From: Hyphomonas sp.
GTDB lineage: Bacteria > Pseudomonadota > Alphaproteobacteria > Caulobacterales > Hyphomonadaceae
Assembly (NCBI RefSeq): GCF_013823385.1
Contig: NZ_PNMA01000022.1
Location: 1 to 64,000, forward strand
Direction: 5' to 3'
DNA: 64,000 nucleotides
Numbering within the stretch: the first letter of the stretch is position 1; every line of letters begins with the position of its first letter. Both the position numbers and the translations under genes were made by a program. This document shows, piece by piece, positions 26,695-34,850 of the stretch. The notes beneath the pieces were generated by a model, which saw nothing but the letters and a program-made list of their open reading frames with translations, had not been told where the DNA came from and did not search any database.

Positions 26695-28263
26695 ATGAGC
26701 AATACCTTTAATGGCCGCGACGCGCTCGCCGCAATCGATACGCTGGTCGCCCGCACGCGCCAGTCGCTGGCAGAGGCCTTGTCAGCTGCCGATGCTGCAG
26801 AGGCGCGCCGGGCGGCGATTCAGAAGGAACAGGCGGGCGCCTATGCCGCCCTGGCGCAGCTGAGGCTGAGCTATGCGCAGGCCGGGAATGGGGGCGTCTC
26901 CTCCCTTCAGAAGATAGCCGCGTCCACGAGCGACATTGCCGAGCGCCATGCCGCGTTCGTGGCGCGGGAGCGTGTCATGCTGGAAGCGGCAGCGGCGGCG
27001 CTGAATGCAAAAGAAACTGCGCGCGCCCAACTGGCAGCGGCGTATGACGAGGCCATCGCGGCCTTTGAGGCGCGGGTGGCCGAGGCTGAGGCGCAACTGA
27101 AACAGAGCAACGAATATGCCGTACTGACAGGCGCTGCCGAAGAGGCGCGCGCAATGACGGGGCGCGCGGCCGAGAAGCTGGAAATCGCGCGGGCAGACCG
27201 GGAAGAGAAGGGACGCTCCTACCGGGAAGACAAGCTGTTCAGCTATCTCTGGACACGGAAGTTCCGCTCGCCAGAGTACGAGGCCTCGCCGCTGATCCGG
27301 ATGCTGGATGGCTGGGTGGCAAGGCTCTGCCGGTATGATCAGGCCTTTCTCAATTATCAGCGCCTGACGGAGTTGCCCGAGCGCATTGCAGAACATGCCG
27401 CCTATATGGCCCGGCTCGCGGAAGAGGCCGAGGCAAAGCTGGTTGAGGCGGAAGCGGCCGCGATGGCTGCAGCAGGCACGGGCGCGCTGAAGGCAGAGGC
27501 GGAGACTGTTCGCGCCGCCATCGAGGCCTGCGACGCAGAGATCGCCGAGGCCGAAGCACGCTACCGGGAGACGGCAGAGCGACACGAAGCGGCCTTGCGG
27601 CAGGAGGTTGGTCCTGCGGTGGAAGCACGTCAGATGCTGGAAGCGGAGTTGCGCAAGGCGAGCTTTCCGGATCTGCGCGTGCTGGCGGCGGAAACGGCTG
27701 AGCTGGATGATGACCGGCTGGTGGATAAGCTCGTGCGGTTGCGGGCCGAAGAGATGAACCTGGAGCTGGAGGCGGGCCGGGTAGCGGCCCGGCCGGGCGC
27801 CCTGCGGGATGAGCTGGGGCGGGTGGAGGCGCTGCGCCGGCAGTTCAAGCAGGCGCGGTTTGACAGTCCTTATGCCGTTGTTTCCAAAGCCGCTTTTGAC
27901 GAAGTGATGGCCGATCTGATGCGGGACAAGGTTGATGTGCGCGGCGCATTGCAGCGGCTGAGCCGGGCGGTGCGGCGGGCGGAGGCGCCGGCCCAGGCCC
28001 ACCCCGATTTCGGGGGACAGGGCCGCAGCCAGACGATTGGCCTGCCCGATGTGCTGGGGGGTATGATCGGCGGCGTCCTGGGCGAAGTGCTGGAGGAAGT
28101 GATCCGCGAGACGACGCGTGGCGGGGGTGGATACGGGTCGGGCCCGATCTTTCCGGGGCCGCCGAAGCGCCCCTCGCGGCCGTCCCGCAGCGGCGGGCGA
28201 TCCTTCCCCTCAGGCGGGGGAAGGAAGGGCGGTGGCGGGTTCAAGACCGGCGGGGGTTTCTGA
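26695..28263 (+). CDS. Long coiled-coil protein with Gly-rich tail, unknown function
   Basis: The protein has 522 residues with no signal peptide. Residues about 1-400 are nearly continuous Ala/Glu/Arg-rich coiled coil, interrupted by a conserved-looking globular piece with KLFSYLWTRKFRSPEY (about 180-195) and RYDQAFLNYQRL. Residues about 445-465 form a Gly-containing amphipathic helix (GGMIGGVLGEVLEEVI). The last 50 residues are Gly/Ser/Arg/Pro-rich and end in FKTGGGF. This suggests a filamentous scaffold with a flexible adhesive or condensate-forming tail. It is the last gene of the operon and meets the convergent acyl-CoA dehydrogenase gene with only six bases between them. Confidence 0.6.
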   Translation: MSNTFNGRDALAAIDTLVARTRQSLAEALSAADAAEARRAAIQKEQAGAYAALAQLRLSYAQAGNGGVSSLQKIAASTSDIAERHAAFVARERVMLEAAAAALNAKETARAQLAAAYDEAIAAFEARVAEAEAQLKQSNEYAVLTGAAEEARAMTGRAAEKLEIARADREEKGRSYREDKLFSYLWTRKFRSPEYEASPLIRMLDGWVARLCRYDQAFLNYQRLTELPERIAEHAAYMARLAEEAEAKLVEAEAAAMAAAGTGALKAEAETVRAAIEACDAEIAEAEARYRETAERHEAALRQEVGPAVEARQMLEAELRKASFPDLRVLAAETAELDDDRLVDKLVRLRAEEMNLELEAGRVAARPGALRDELGRVEALRRQFKQARFDSPYAVVSKAAFDEVMADLMRDKVDVRGALQRLSRAVRRAEAPAQAHPDFGGQGRSQTIGLPDVLGGMIGGVLGEVLEEVIRETTRGGGGYGSGPIFPGPPKRPSRPSRSGGRSFPSGGGRKGGGGFKTGGGF

Positions 28264-28269
28264 ATTAAA

Positions 28270-29490
28270 TCAGAGCCCCAGCTGCCCCTTGGCGAGGATG
28301 CCGCGTTGGATTTCGTTGGAGCCGGCATAGATGGAACCGGCCCGGTCATTGAGGTATTTTGCCGGGACAGTGACGGCACTTTCCGGACCCACAACCGGGA
28401 CATTTCCGGACAGATCCGGACAATTCGGGACAAGAACCGGACCGCCGGGGGACGTATGCTGCGGCTGGAAGGGCGCGGCATAGACCCCGGCAAGCTCGAT
28501 CGCGAGCTCGGTGAGATGCTGGCTGAGCTCGGTGCCGCGGATCTTCATCATCGAGGCCTTGAGGCCCGGTGTGCCGCCCCCGGCGAGGTCTGACATCTGC
28601 TGGAGTTCGGCGGCCTCAAGCGCGAGGATCTCTGCTTCGGCCAGCGACAGCTTGCGGGCAAAGCCAGGCTCGAGCAGACCCTCTGCGGCGGCGGTGGCGC
28701 GCAGCGCCCGGAGGCGGGCGAGGAGGCGGGGCCCGTAGGAAGAGCCGCCCCGCTCAAACTCCAGCAGGTATTTGGCGACGGTCCAGCCATGGTTCACCTG
28801 GCCGACGACATTCGCCCTGGGCACGCGCACATCAGAGAAGAAGACCGCGTTCTGGATATGCTCGCCCGAGAGCATGAGGATCGGATCGACGCGCACGCCG
28901 GGGGCGTTCATGTCTATCAGCAGGAAGGTGATGCCCTGCTGCAGCTTTCCGGAGCTGTCCGTCCGGACCAGGCAGAACATCATGTTCGCCTCATGGGCGT
29001 GGGTGGTCCAGATCTTGGAGCCGTTGCAGATGAAATCATCGCCCTCTTCGACGGCCGACATGGTGAGGGCGGCGAGGTCTGAGCCGGCATGGGGCTCTGA
29101 ATAGCCCTGGCACCAGAAATCCTCGCCCGAAAGGATGCGGGGCAGATAGTAATCCTTCTGCGCCTTCGAGCCATGGCCGATGAGGGCGGGGCCGCACATG
29201 CCGATGCCCATGGGCGAAAGCGGCGGGGCGCCGGCGCGGGCCATCTCGACGTCGTAGATGTAGCGCTGGGCGGGCGTCCAGTCCGTGCCGCCATACTCGA
29301 CCGGCCAGGAGGGCGCCGCCCAGCCCTGCTTGACCAGGATCGCCTGCCATTCCAGCGCGACCTCCTTCGTCGCATACACGCTGGTCATCCGCTGGGCATA
29401 GGCGCGCAGCGAGGGGGTCAGATGATCGGCGAGGAAATCACGCACTTCCTCACGGAAGGCTTCTTCTTCAGGGGTGAAGGACAGGTTCAT
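28270..29490 (-). CDS. Acyl-CoA dehydrogenase family protein
   Basis: The protein has 406 residues with the three-domain acyl-CoA dehydrogenase fold. The N-terminal helical domain is at about 1-120. The middle beta domain has GYSEPHAGSDLAAL (FAD/substrate signature, about 130-143) and WTTHAHEANMMF. The C-terminal helical domain ends in YAGSNEIQRGILAK, the second ACAD signature. It should oxidise an acyl-CoA at the alpha-beta position with FAD; chain-type specificity is unknown. The ATG overlaps the stop of the upstream MpaB-like gene (ATGA), so the pair is co-translated. Its 3' end is six bases from the convergent coiled-coil gene, with no room for a normal terminator. Confidence 0.9.
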   Translation of the reverse strand: MNLSFTPEEEAFREEVRDFLADHLTPSLRAYAQRMTSVYATKEVALEWQAILVKQGWAAPSWPVEYGGTDWTPAQRYIYDVEMARAGAPPLSPMGIGMCGPALIGHGSKAQKDYYLPRILSGEDFWCQGYSEPHAGSDLAALTMSAVEEGDDFICNGSKIWTTHAHEANMMFCLVRTDSSGKLQQGITFLLIDMNAPGVRVDPILMLSGEHIQNAVFFSDVRVPRANVVGQVNHGWTVAKYLLEFERGGSSYGPRLLARLRALRATAAAEGLLEPGFARKLSLAEAEILALEAAELQQMSDLAGGGTPGLKASMMKIRGTELSQHLTELAIELAGVYAAPFQPQHTSPGGPVLVPNCPDLSGNVPVVGPESAVTVPAKYLNDRAGSIYAGSNEIQRGILAKGQLGL

Positions 29491-30410
29491 GGGATGGCTT
29501 CCCTGGGTGTTGAGGAGATGCGGGCGGCCTCGACGAGACGGCGGCGTTCAGGTTCGGATTTCCAGACAAAGCTGCGGGGCAGGCCCAGGCGTTCGGCGGC
29601 CTGAGCGGCGGGGCCATTGAGATCAGGCGTGCGTTCGGCGATCGCCGCCATGCCTTTGACAGTGAGCCGTCCGGGGACGGAGAGATCATACTCCTTGCCG
29701 AGTTCCAGCTTCTGGCGGACCGGGCGCGGCAGGATATCGACAGCGGCATGCACCAGCGCGCTCTGCAGGCCTCTGGGCACGCCGGGTGCGGCGCGGCCCG
29801 ACTTCATGATGGCGAGAAATTCGGTATTGATCGGGTGAGGCTCGAAGCGGGGGAGGAGGTGGGCCATCATGCAGTTGAAATGTTCCACCGAGCGCAGGGG
29901 GTGTTGCGCGCCGTAAAGGCGGGCCACAGCGGCGCCTTCGGCAAAGAAGCGGTTCATCTCGTCATCCGTCAGGGGCCGGACAAAGCGGTGATAGGCGATC
30001 AGGAAGCCATAGGAGGCTGTGGCGCTGACCCAGTCCAGCAGCTCCGGATCGAGCGCGAGGTACGCCTCTCCCGAAGGCGTTTCGCCCCTGACGCGGGCGT
30101 GCATGTTGGTAACGCCCTGAATCACACGCCGGGCCGCGCTGGCGGGCCCATACGTGCCGACCATGGCGGCAATGCCGGTGCGTTTGGAGCGGCCGATGGG
30201 ATCTGTCTTGAAGACCGAATGATCCCAGACCCCTGAGCGGATCCGGGCGTCGGCAAATTCCAGCAGCACGGCGCAGACGCCGCCAATGGCCAGGGCCACG
30301 GGATTCTTGAACACCTGCCAGGTGACCGAATCAGGCGGGACAAGACCGGCTTCGCCGGGCGGCGCCGTATAATCGACTTTCCAGCCGAGATAGGATTTTG
30401 CGTCGCTCAT
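29487..30410 (-). CDS. Oxygenase MpaB/rubber-oxygenase-like family protein (DUF2236)
   Basis: The protein has 307 residues. The pattern of the MpaB/Lcp catalytic domain is visible: an N-terminal FADARIRSGVWDHSVFKTDP, THxxH-like context replaced by NMHARVRG (about 99-106), and ATASYGFLIAYHRFVRPLTD with a His that would bind haem or metal. Family members include the fungal MpaB oxygenase and rubber-cleaving Lcp; most bacterial ones are uncharacterised. The frame is open to 30491, but GGAGGAGA directly ahead of the ATG at 30410 fixes the start. It overlaps the acyl-CoA dehydrogenase gene by four bases, suggesting a shared lipid-type substrate. Confidence 0.75.
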   Translation of the reverse strand: MSDAKSYLGWKVDYTAPPGEAGLVPPDSVTWQVFKNPVALAIGGVCAVLLEFADARIRSGVWDHSVFKTDPIGRSKRTGIAAMVGTYGPASAARRVIQGVTNMHARVRGETPSGEAYLALDPELLDWVSATASYGFLIAYHRFVRPLTDDEMNRFFAEGAAVARLYGAQHPLRSVEHFNCMMAHLLPRFEPHPINTEFLAIMKSGRAAPGVPRGLQSALVHAAVDILPRPVRQKLELGKEYDLSVPGRLTVKGMAAIAERTPDLNGPAAQAAERLGLPRSFVWKSEPERRRLVEAARISSTPREAIP

Positions 30411-30562
30411 GGTCTCCTCCCCAGGAGTTGGCCATGAAACATATCGCAGGGCGTATGGCCTCAACAGACGCGACGTGGCGTCACCCGGCAAGTCAGATGG
30501 TGCGGGCGCCGGGGTTCCGCGTCATCGACGCCAGGCGGGCAAGCGCCCGATCTGCGTCAGGC

Positions 30563-31207
30563 TCAGGGCCGTTCGAGCGCGCGGACATCGTTGTTCATCG
30601 TCGCAAGCTTGATGCTGACGAGATAGGCCTTCTCGGCTTCCATATTGGCCAGCACAAGCCCCGCCTGGTCGGGCACCATGAGGCGCAGGAAGCCGGCGGC
30701 AAAGCCAGCGTCCATCTTGTTGAAGATCTGGGCGGCCTGATCGGCCTTCATCGCGCCATACATGCGGGAGAGGTGTTCGATGTCCTGGTCGGAGCTTGCC
30801 TGCATCTGCTCCCAGCGCGCTTCCAGGGTCTGCTGCAGGAGTTTGAGCTCGGCCGTCTGCTGAGCCAGCTGGTTTTCCCAGGCCTGGAGTTCCAGCTGCT
30901 GCTTTTTGAGCTCCGCGCGTTCAGAATCGAAGAGCCACTGGTCTTCCTGCAGCAGGGACGCGGATTCTGAGGAGAAGCAGACCTGCGCCAGGCCATCGGT
31001 GCGGGCGGCGGCCGGGACCGGGCCGGGCGTAGCCGGGGGCGCGCCTACGGTGCTGGTGGCTGCCGCAGGGGTTGCTGCGGCATTTGCCGCTGTGTCTGCA
31101 GGGGCTTCGGCAAAGGCCAGCGCGTCCGGCAGGAAGCGGGTTGCGCCCCCGATCGTGAACAGGACACCGAGGGTCAGGAGGACGTTTGAGCGGTTGTGCA
31201 TGGGCAT
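30563..31207 (-). CDS. motE: MotE family flagellar periplasmic protein
   Basis: The protein has 214 residues: an N-terminal signal or TM helix (about 8-31), an Ala/Pro-rich linker (32-75), a long coiled coil rich in Gln/Glu/Leu (about 90-150), and a C-terminal MgtE-N-like helical unit with YGAMKADQAAQIFNKMDAGF and MVPDQAGLVLANME. This is the MotE arrangement, a chaperone-like protein for stator or motor assembly in alphaproteobacteria. It is the last gene of the leftward fliL-DUF6468-motE group, 12 bases after DUF6468. A second ATG at 31201 is possible. Confidence 0.82.
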   Translation of the reverse strand: MPMHNRSNVLLTLGVLFTIGGATRFLPDALAFAEAPADTAANAAATPAAATSTVGAPPATPGPVPAAARTDGLAQVCFSSESASLLQEDQWLFDSERAELKKQQLELQAWENQLAQQTAELKLLQQTLEARWEQMQASSDQDIEHLSRMYGAMKADQAAQIFNKMDAGFAAGFLRLMVPDQAGLVLANMEAEKAYLVSIKLATMNNDVRALERP

Positions 31208-31219
31208 AACTCTTTTCGA

Positions 31220-31708
31220 TCAGGCCGATTTTGCACGGGAAGGGGGGGCGGTGATGTCTGCCTGGCTGGCTTCGGAGACGGCTCGCATCTGGCGCATCAG
31301 GGCGGTCATCTCAACGATGCGGGCGCGGGACTGGTCGAGCACATCGCGCATCATGACGTTGAGTTCTGTCTGGGCGGCATGAACCTGGTTGGTTACGCCC
31401 GTTTGCGAGCGTTCCATGGTCATGATGGTGTCTTCGAGGCGTTTGCACATCTTCTCCCCATCATTGATCAGATGGGCGAGACGGGTGGCCATGCTTTCAA
31501 CGCGGGTGCGGGTGTCATGGGTGGCCTGCGACATGGCGGAGACCGAATTGGTCATCGCGGTGATGGTCGCGCCGAGGCCATCCTTCGTGTCCTGAAGGGC
31601 CCGCAGGCGCTTGGACAGGACGAAGCAGTACACACAGGCGGCGGAGGACACGAGGAAAATCGCGACGTCGGTGGGCTGTATGGTGTTGATGAGGTTTGAG
31701 ATGTCCAT
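31220..31708 (-). CDS. DUF6468 flagellar-associated membrane protein
   Basis: The protein has 162 residues with one N-terminal TM helix (about 13-31, DVAIFLVSSAACVYCFVLS) followed by a cytosolic helical or coiled-coil region to about residue 150, with LQDTKDGLGATITAMTNSVS near the start. It matches in size and context the DUF6468 proteins found between fliL and motE in alphaproteobacteria. The function is not established; position suggests a role in stator or basal-body assembly. It is separated from fliL by four bases and from motE by twelve. Confidence 0.75.
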   Translation of the reverse strand: MDISNLINTIQPTDVAIFLVSSAACVYCFVLSKRLRALQDTKDGLGATITAMTNSVSAMSQATHDTRTRVESMATRLAHLINDGEKMCKRLEDTIMTMERSQTGVTNQVHAAQTELNVMMRDVLDQSRARIVEMTALMRQMRAVSEASQADITAPPSRAKSA

Positions 31709-31712
31709 GGCG

Positions 31713-32228
31713 CTACCTCAGCAAGAATTCTGTGATCAGGACGCCGTTTGAAGCTGCGCTGCCGACCACCAGTTCGGAGCGGCGCGCCAGCTGTTCGCGC
31801 AGGTGCGGATAAAAGCCGGGATCTTCGAGATCCTTGAGCTCGATCGAGCGGAGATAATTGTTGAACGCATCGACCAGCATCGGCTCGGCCTCTTTGACCT
31901 TGGCGGCGTTGTCCTTGCTGGTGACGATGGACAGGTTGAGCTTCAGATAGCGGTCGGCCGGCGCGCTGCCGATGGTGATGATGATTTCCTTGATCTCGAC
32001 ATAGGCCTGATCCTGCGCAAGCGGCTTGAGGGCCGGCGCAGCCGATTCCGTACCCGCCGGCGGGCACGCCGCAGCAGGAGGTTGGGCAGGCGGAGTCAGG
32101 AAGTAGAACAAGCCGAAGGAGCTCGCCAGGGAGGCGGCAGCAACTATCAGCAGCCCGGCGATCCCGCCGCCGGACTTCTTCCCGGATTCTGTCTGCCCCG
32201 ATTCGTTCTTGTCGGGTTTCTTCGCCAT
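31713..32228 (-). CDS. fliL: Flagellar basal body-associated protein FliL (copy 1)
   Basis: The protein has 171 residues. A short charged Lys/Glu/Ser cytoplasmic tail (1-21) is followed by one TM helix (about 22-44), a Pro-rich linker, and the periplasmic FliL domain (about 85-171) with RYLKLNLSIVT, AEPMLVDAFNNYLRSI and the ending GVLITEFLLR. FliL supports the stator-rotor interface. It is the first gene of a leftward operon, transcribed divergently from fliF; the shared 105-base region holds a CtrA-like site and a palindrome. A second FliL-family gene lies at 49087-49647. Confidence 0.9.
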   Translation of the reverse strand: MAKKPDKNESGQTESGKKSGGGIAGLLIVAAASLASSFGLFYFLTPPAQPPAAACPPAGTESAAPALKPLAQDQAYVEIKEIIITIGSAPADRYLKLNLSIVTSKDNAAKVKEAEPMLVDAFNNYLRSIELKDLEDPGFYPHLREQLARRSELVVGSAASNGVLITEFLLR

Positions 32229-32279
32229 CTAGCCCCTCATTCAATCTCGTGAGGCACCTTCCTAATGACTGATCCGGGG

Positions 32280-32295
32280 TAAAGATAACCTTAAC
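32280..32295 (+). promoter_or_regulatory. CtrA-like binding site upstream of fliF
   Basis: TAAA-GATAACC-TTAAC matches the Caulobacter CtrA consensus TTAA-N7-TTAAC with one mismatch. It lies in the divergent fliL/fliF region, about 60 bases ahead of the fliF start. In Caulobacter, fliF-type class II flagellar promoters are CtrA-activated; the assignment here is by motif and context only. Confidence 0.5.
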
Positions 32296-32296
32296 G

Positions 32297-32310
32297 ATTT
32301 GGCGCCAAAT
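32297..32310. promoter_or_regulatory. Perfect 14-bp palindrome between fliL and fliF
   Basis: ATTTGGCGCCAAAT reads identically on both strands and begins two bases after the CtrA-like site. It may be a second regulator site in the shared promoter region; no known factor is assigned. Confidence 0.5.
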
Positions 32311-32357
32311 ATTAATCATTACAGCTGACTCGTATGCAGCCTGGGGCGACCGCATTT

Positions 32358-33917
32358 ATGAAATTCATCGATACTCTGAAGGCTCTGCCGGTTTCACGGC
32401 AGCTTATGCTGGCCGCGGCCGTGGCCGGGATCATCGCCGCAATGAGCTTCCTGGTTCAGGGGGTGACGCGCGAGCCAATGACTTTGCTCTATTCGGGCCT
32501 TGAGCCCGCCCATGCCGGCGACATCATCAAGGAACTGGAACAGTCCGGAACCCCTTATGAAATCAAGGGCGAAGCGATTTTCGTGCCGCAGGGAAAGCGG
32601 GACGCGATCCGCTTTACGCTGGCCCAGCAGGGCCTGCCGCGCCCCTCGGTACAGGGCTATGAATTGCTGGACGAGGTGAACGGCTTTTCGGTCACTTCGG
32701 AGATGTATAACGCCGCCTACTGGCGCGCCAAGGAAGGCGAGCTGACGCGGACGATCCTGGCGATTCCCGGTGTCACGGCGGCGCGGGTTCATATCGGCGC
32801 GAATCTGCGGTCTGGTTTCTCGCGCTCGCAGCCTACTCAGACCGCTTCGGTAACCCTGACGACGGTGCGCCCCATGACGTCCGGCCAGGCAGAAGCCATT
32901 CAATACATGGTGGCGCTTGCCGTGGCCGGCCTCAATGCCGAGGATGTTGCGGTGATCGATCCGGCCAAGGGCATCCTTGCCGGGCCAAAGGCCAACCGGA
33001 CAGAAGAACCGGCCATCGCGGCGGCCACCCAGGCGAGCCTGCTGGAGCAGAAGATCCTCAGCCTGCTGGAGCCTCGCGTGGGGGCGGGCAATGCGCGGGT
33101 GTCGGCCACCGTCGATGTGAGCCGGCATCGCCAGCTGACGTCAGCGGTCACGTATGACCCCAATTCCCGGGTCATCCGTAACCGGACGACCAATGATTCC
33201 AGCGGCGCAAGCGCCGGGGCAGGCGGCGGGATGACCGTTGCGAGCAATCTGCCGCAGGGCGCGGAGGGCGGCGGCAACACGGCCACCAACAAGAATTCGG
33301 TTGAAACGGTCTCCTACGAGATCAACGAAACCCGCACCGAAGTCGAAACCCTGCCGGGTGAGATACAGCGGATTACCATTGCCGTGCTGCTGAACGAGCA
33401 GGCGCTGGGGATTGATCCGGCCGCCGCGGATGCCGCTGAGCGCGCAAAGCAGATGGCGGCGGGCTTTGAACAGTTGATTGCGTCGGCAGCCGGGATCGAT
33501 GTTGCCCGGGGTGATACGATTTCGATTGAGCTGATGCCGTTTCAAGCCTTGCCGGTGGAAGACCTCGTCGAGGCGCCTGGCCTGTTTGCACAGCTGATGG
33601 AGCGGTATTTCTGGTCTGGCCTGCAGGCCTTGCTGCTGGGGCTTGTGGTGATCGTGCTGGGGGTCGGCGTGGTGCGCCCGATGCTTGTCCAGAAGCCGAA
33701 GAAGGCTCTGTCTCCGGATGGAGCGGCTGGCCTGGGCGCGCTCGGCGGGGAAGACGCAGAAAACGATCCGTTTGCCTATCTCAAGAATTATGCAAGCGAG
33801 CGGCAGGATGAAACGGCTGCCCTGTTGCAGCGCTGGCTTGCCGAAGACCAGCAGCCAGCTCAGGCCGATCCCATGGCGTCTGCCTTCGAGAACCGGAAGG
33901 TGGCCGTAAATGAGTGA
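32358..33917 (+). CDS. fliF: Flagellar MS-ring protein FliF
   Basis: The protein has 519 residues from the ATG at 32358 (an in-frame ATG at 32334 adds eight). TM1 lies at about 15-34. YscJ/FliF ring domains follow, with LYSGLEPAHAGDIIKEL and QGLPRPSVQGYELLD, then YNAAYWRAKEGELTRTI and the periplasmic beta-collar region with SVETVSYEINETRTEVE. TM2 is at about 427-446 and the C-terminal tail ends near residue 519, where FliG binds. It forms the MS ring that houses the export gate. It is the first gene of the fliF-fliH-fliN-fliP-fliG operon. Confidence 0.95.
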   Translation: MKFIDTLKALPVSRQLMLAAAVAGIIAAMSFLVQGVTREPMTLLYSGLEPAHAGDIIKELEQSGTPYEIKGEAIFVPQGKRDAIRFTLAQQGLPRPSVQGYELLDEVNGFSVTSEMYNAAYWRAKEGELTRTILAIPGVTAARVHIGANLRSGFSRSQPTQTASVTLTTVRPMTSGQAEAIQYMVALAVAGLNAEDVAVIDPAKGILAGPKANRTEEPAIAAATQASLLEQKILSLLEPRVGAGNARVSATVDVSRHRQLTSAVTYDPNSRVIRNRTTNDSSGASAGAGGGMTVASNLPQGAEGGGNTATNKNSVETVSYEINETRTEVETLPGEIQRITIAVLLNEQALGIDPAAADAAERAKQMAAGFEQLIASAAGIDVARGDTISIELMPFQALPVEDLVEAPGLFAQLMERYFWSGLQALLLGLVVIVLGVGVVRPMLVQKPKKALSPDGAAGLGALGGEDAENDPFAYLKNYASERQDETAALLQRWLAEDQQPAQADPMASAFENRKVAVNE

Positions 33918-34530
33918 GGCCATCTTTTCCAATCTGCCGCGGTTTGATGTCGTGGCAGGGCCGCGCCCGGCCGAGTGGCTGCGCGCCATGATCGCCGGCG
34001 AGGAGACGCACGCCCCCGCCCAGCTTCCGGAGATGGAGGAGCCCGAGCCGCTGTTTGCAGACGAGCCAATGCCGGCTCAGCCTGCTGTTGTGCATCCGGT
34101 GCCGCGGGAAACGGTCGCGCTGCAGGCAGCTGTTTCCGGCCTTGCGGGCCTTATGGAACGGATCGATCAGGAATCCCGTCAGTATGCTGTGGAAACCGCG
34201 CAGGCCGTTGCCGCTCAGCTTTTTCCCGAACTCTCCCGGCGATTTCTGGCGGAAGAGATCGGCCGTAACCTGCCGGGACTTCTTCCGTCGGCTGCGCCTG
34301 TGGTGGACATATACGCCGAACCCGAGCTTGCGGCGCAGATGGTGGAGATGGTCAGCCGCCATCCTTCTCTGGAAGGGCGCTGCAACATCATCCCGAGCGA
34401 AGATCAGGGCTTCGGGCGCGCCGAAGTATCCTGGCGCACGGGCGGCGTGACATTTGACTTCGAAGGCCTGCTGACGGCCTGCCTCAACGACATTGGATCA
34501 ACATATAAAACGACTACGGAGCACAAGTGA
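33910..34530 (+). CDS. fliH: Flagellar export apparatus protein FliH-like (FlbE type)
   Basis: The protein has 206 residues. An N-terminal Pro/Glu-rich region (about 25-65) is followed by helices with LAGLMERIDQESRQYAVETA and AAQLFPELSRRFLAEEIG, then a compact C-terminal domain (about 120-195) with IYAEPELAAQMVE and FGRAEVSWRTGGVTFDFEG. The last block matches the FliH/V-ATPase-E-like fold that regulates the FliI ATPase. Sequence similarity to FliH is weak, but the place between fliF and fliN is that of flbE in Caulobacter. It overlaps fliF by eight bases and fliN by one. Confidence 0.8.
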   Translation: MSEAIFSNLPRFDVVAGPRPAEWLRAMIAGEETHAPAQLPEMEEPEPLFADEPMPAQPAVVHPVPRETVALQAAVSGLAGLMERIDQESRQYAVETAQAVAAQLFPELSRRFLAEEIGRNLPGLLPSAAPVVDIYAEPELAAQMVEMVSRHPSLEGRCNIIPSEDQGFGRAEVSWRTGGVTFDFEGLLTACLNDIGSTYKTTTEHK

Positions 34531-34850
34531 TGGCAAATCCTGAAATGTCCCTGCCGGAGTTCGACGGTCAGGATCGCCGTGATCCCTCCGGGCGCAACTC
34601 CTACCGCCGGCTGATTTACAGCGTACCGGTCACGGTCTCGGTCTCGATTGGCCAGAAGCGGCTCAGCGTTCAGGAGATCCTTGAGCTGCAGCCTGATTCG
34701 GTAATCGCGCTGAATTCCAAAATAGACGATCCGGTTGACCTCTTCATTGATGATAAGCTGATCGCCAAGGGCGAGCTGGTCGAGACAGAAGATGGCCAGA
34801 TCGCCGTCAAGATCGTTGAGATCATTGAAAAACCTGTGGAACCGGAATGA
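34530..34850 (+). CDS. fliN: Flagellar C-ring protein FliN
   Basis: The protein has 106 residues. The SpoA domain occupies about 25-100, with VPVTVSVSIGQKRLSVQEIL, LQPDSVIALNSKIDDPVDLF and DDKLIAKGELVE, all typical of FliN. It forms the lower C-ring with FliM. The ATG at 34530 shares its A with the fliH stop codon (TGATG), indicating coupled translation. The stop overlaps the fliP start (ATGA). Confidence 0.93.
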   Translation: MANPEMSLPEFDGQDRRDPSGRNSYRRLIYSVPVTVSVSIGQKRLSVQEILELQPDSVIALNSKIDDPVDLFIDDKLIAKGELVETEDGQIAVKIVEIIEKPVEPE

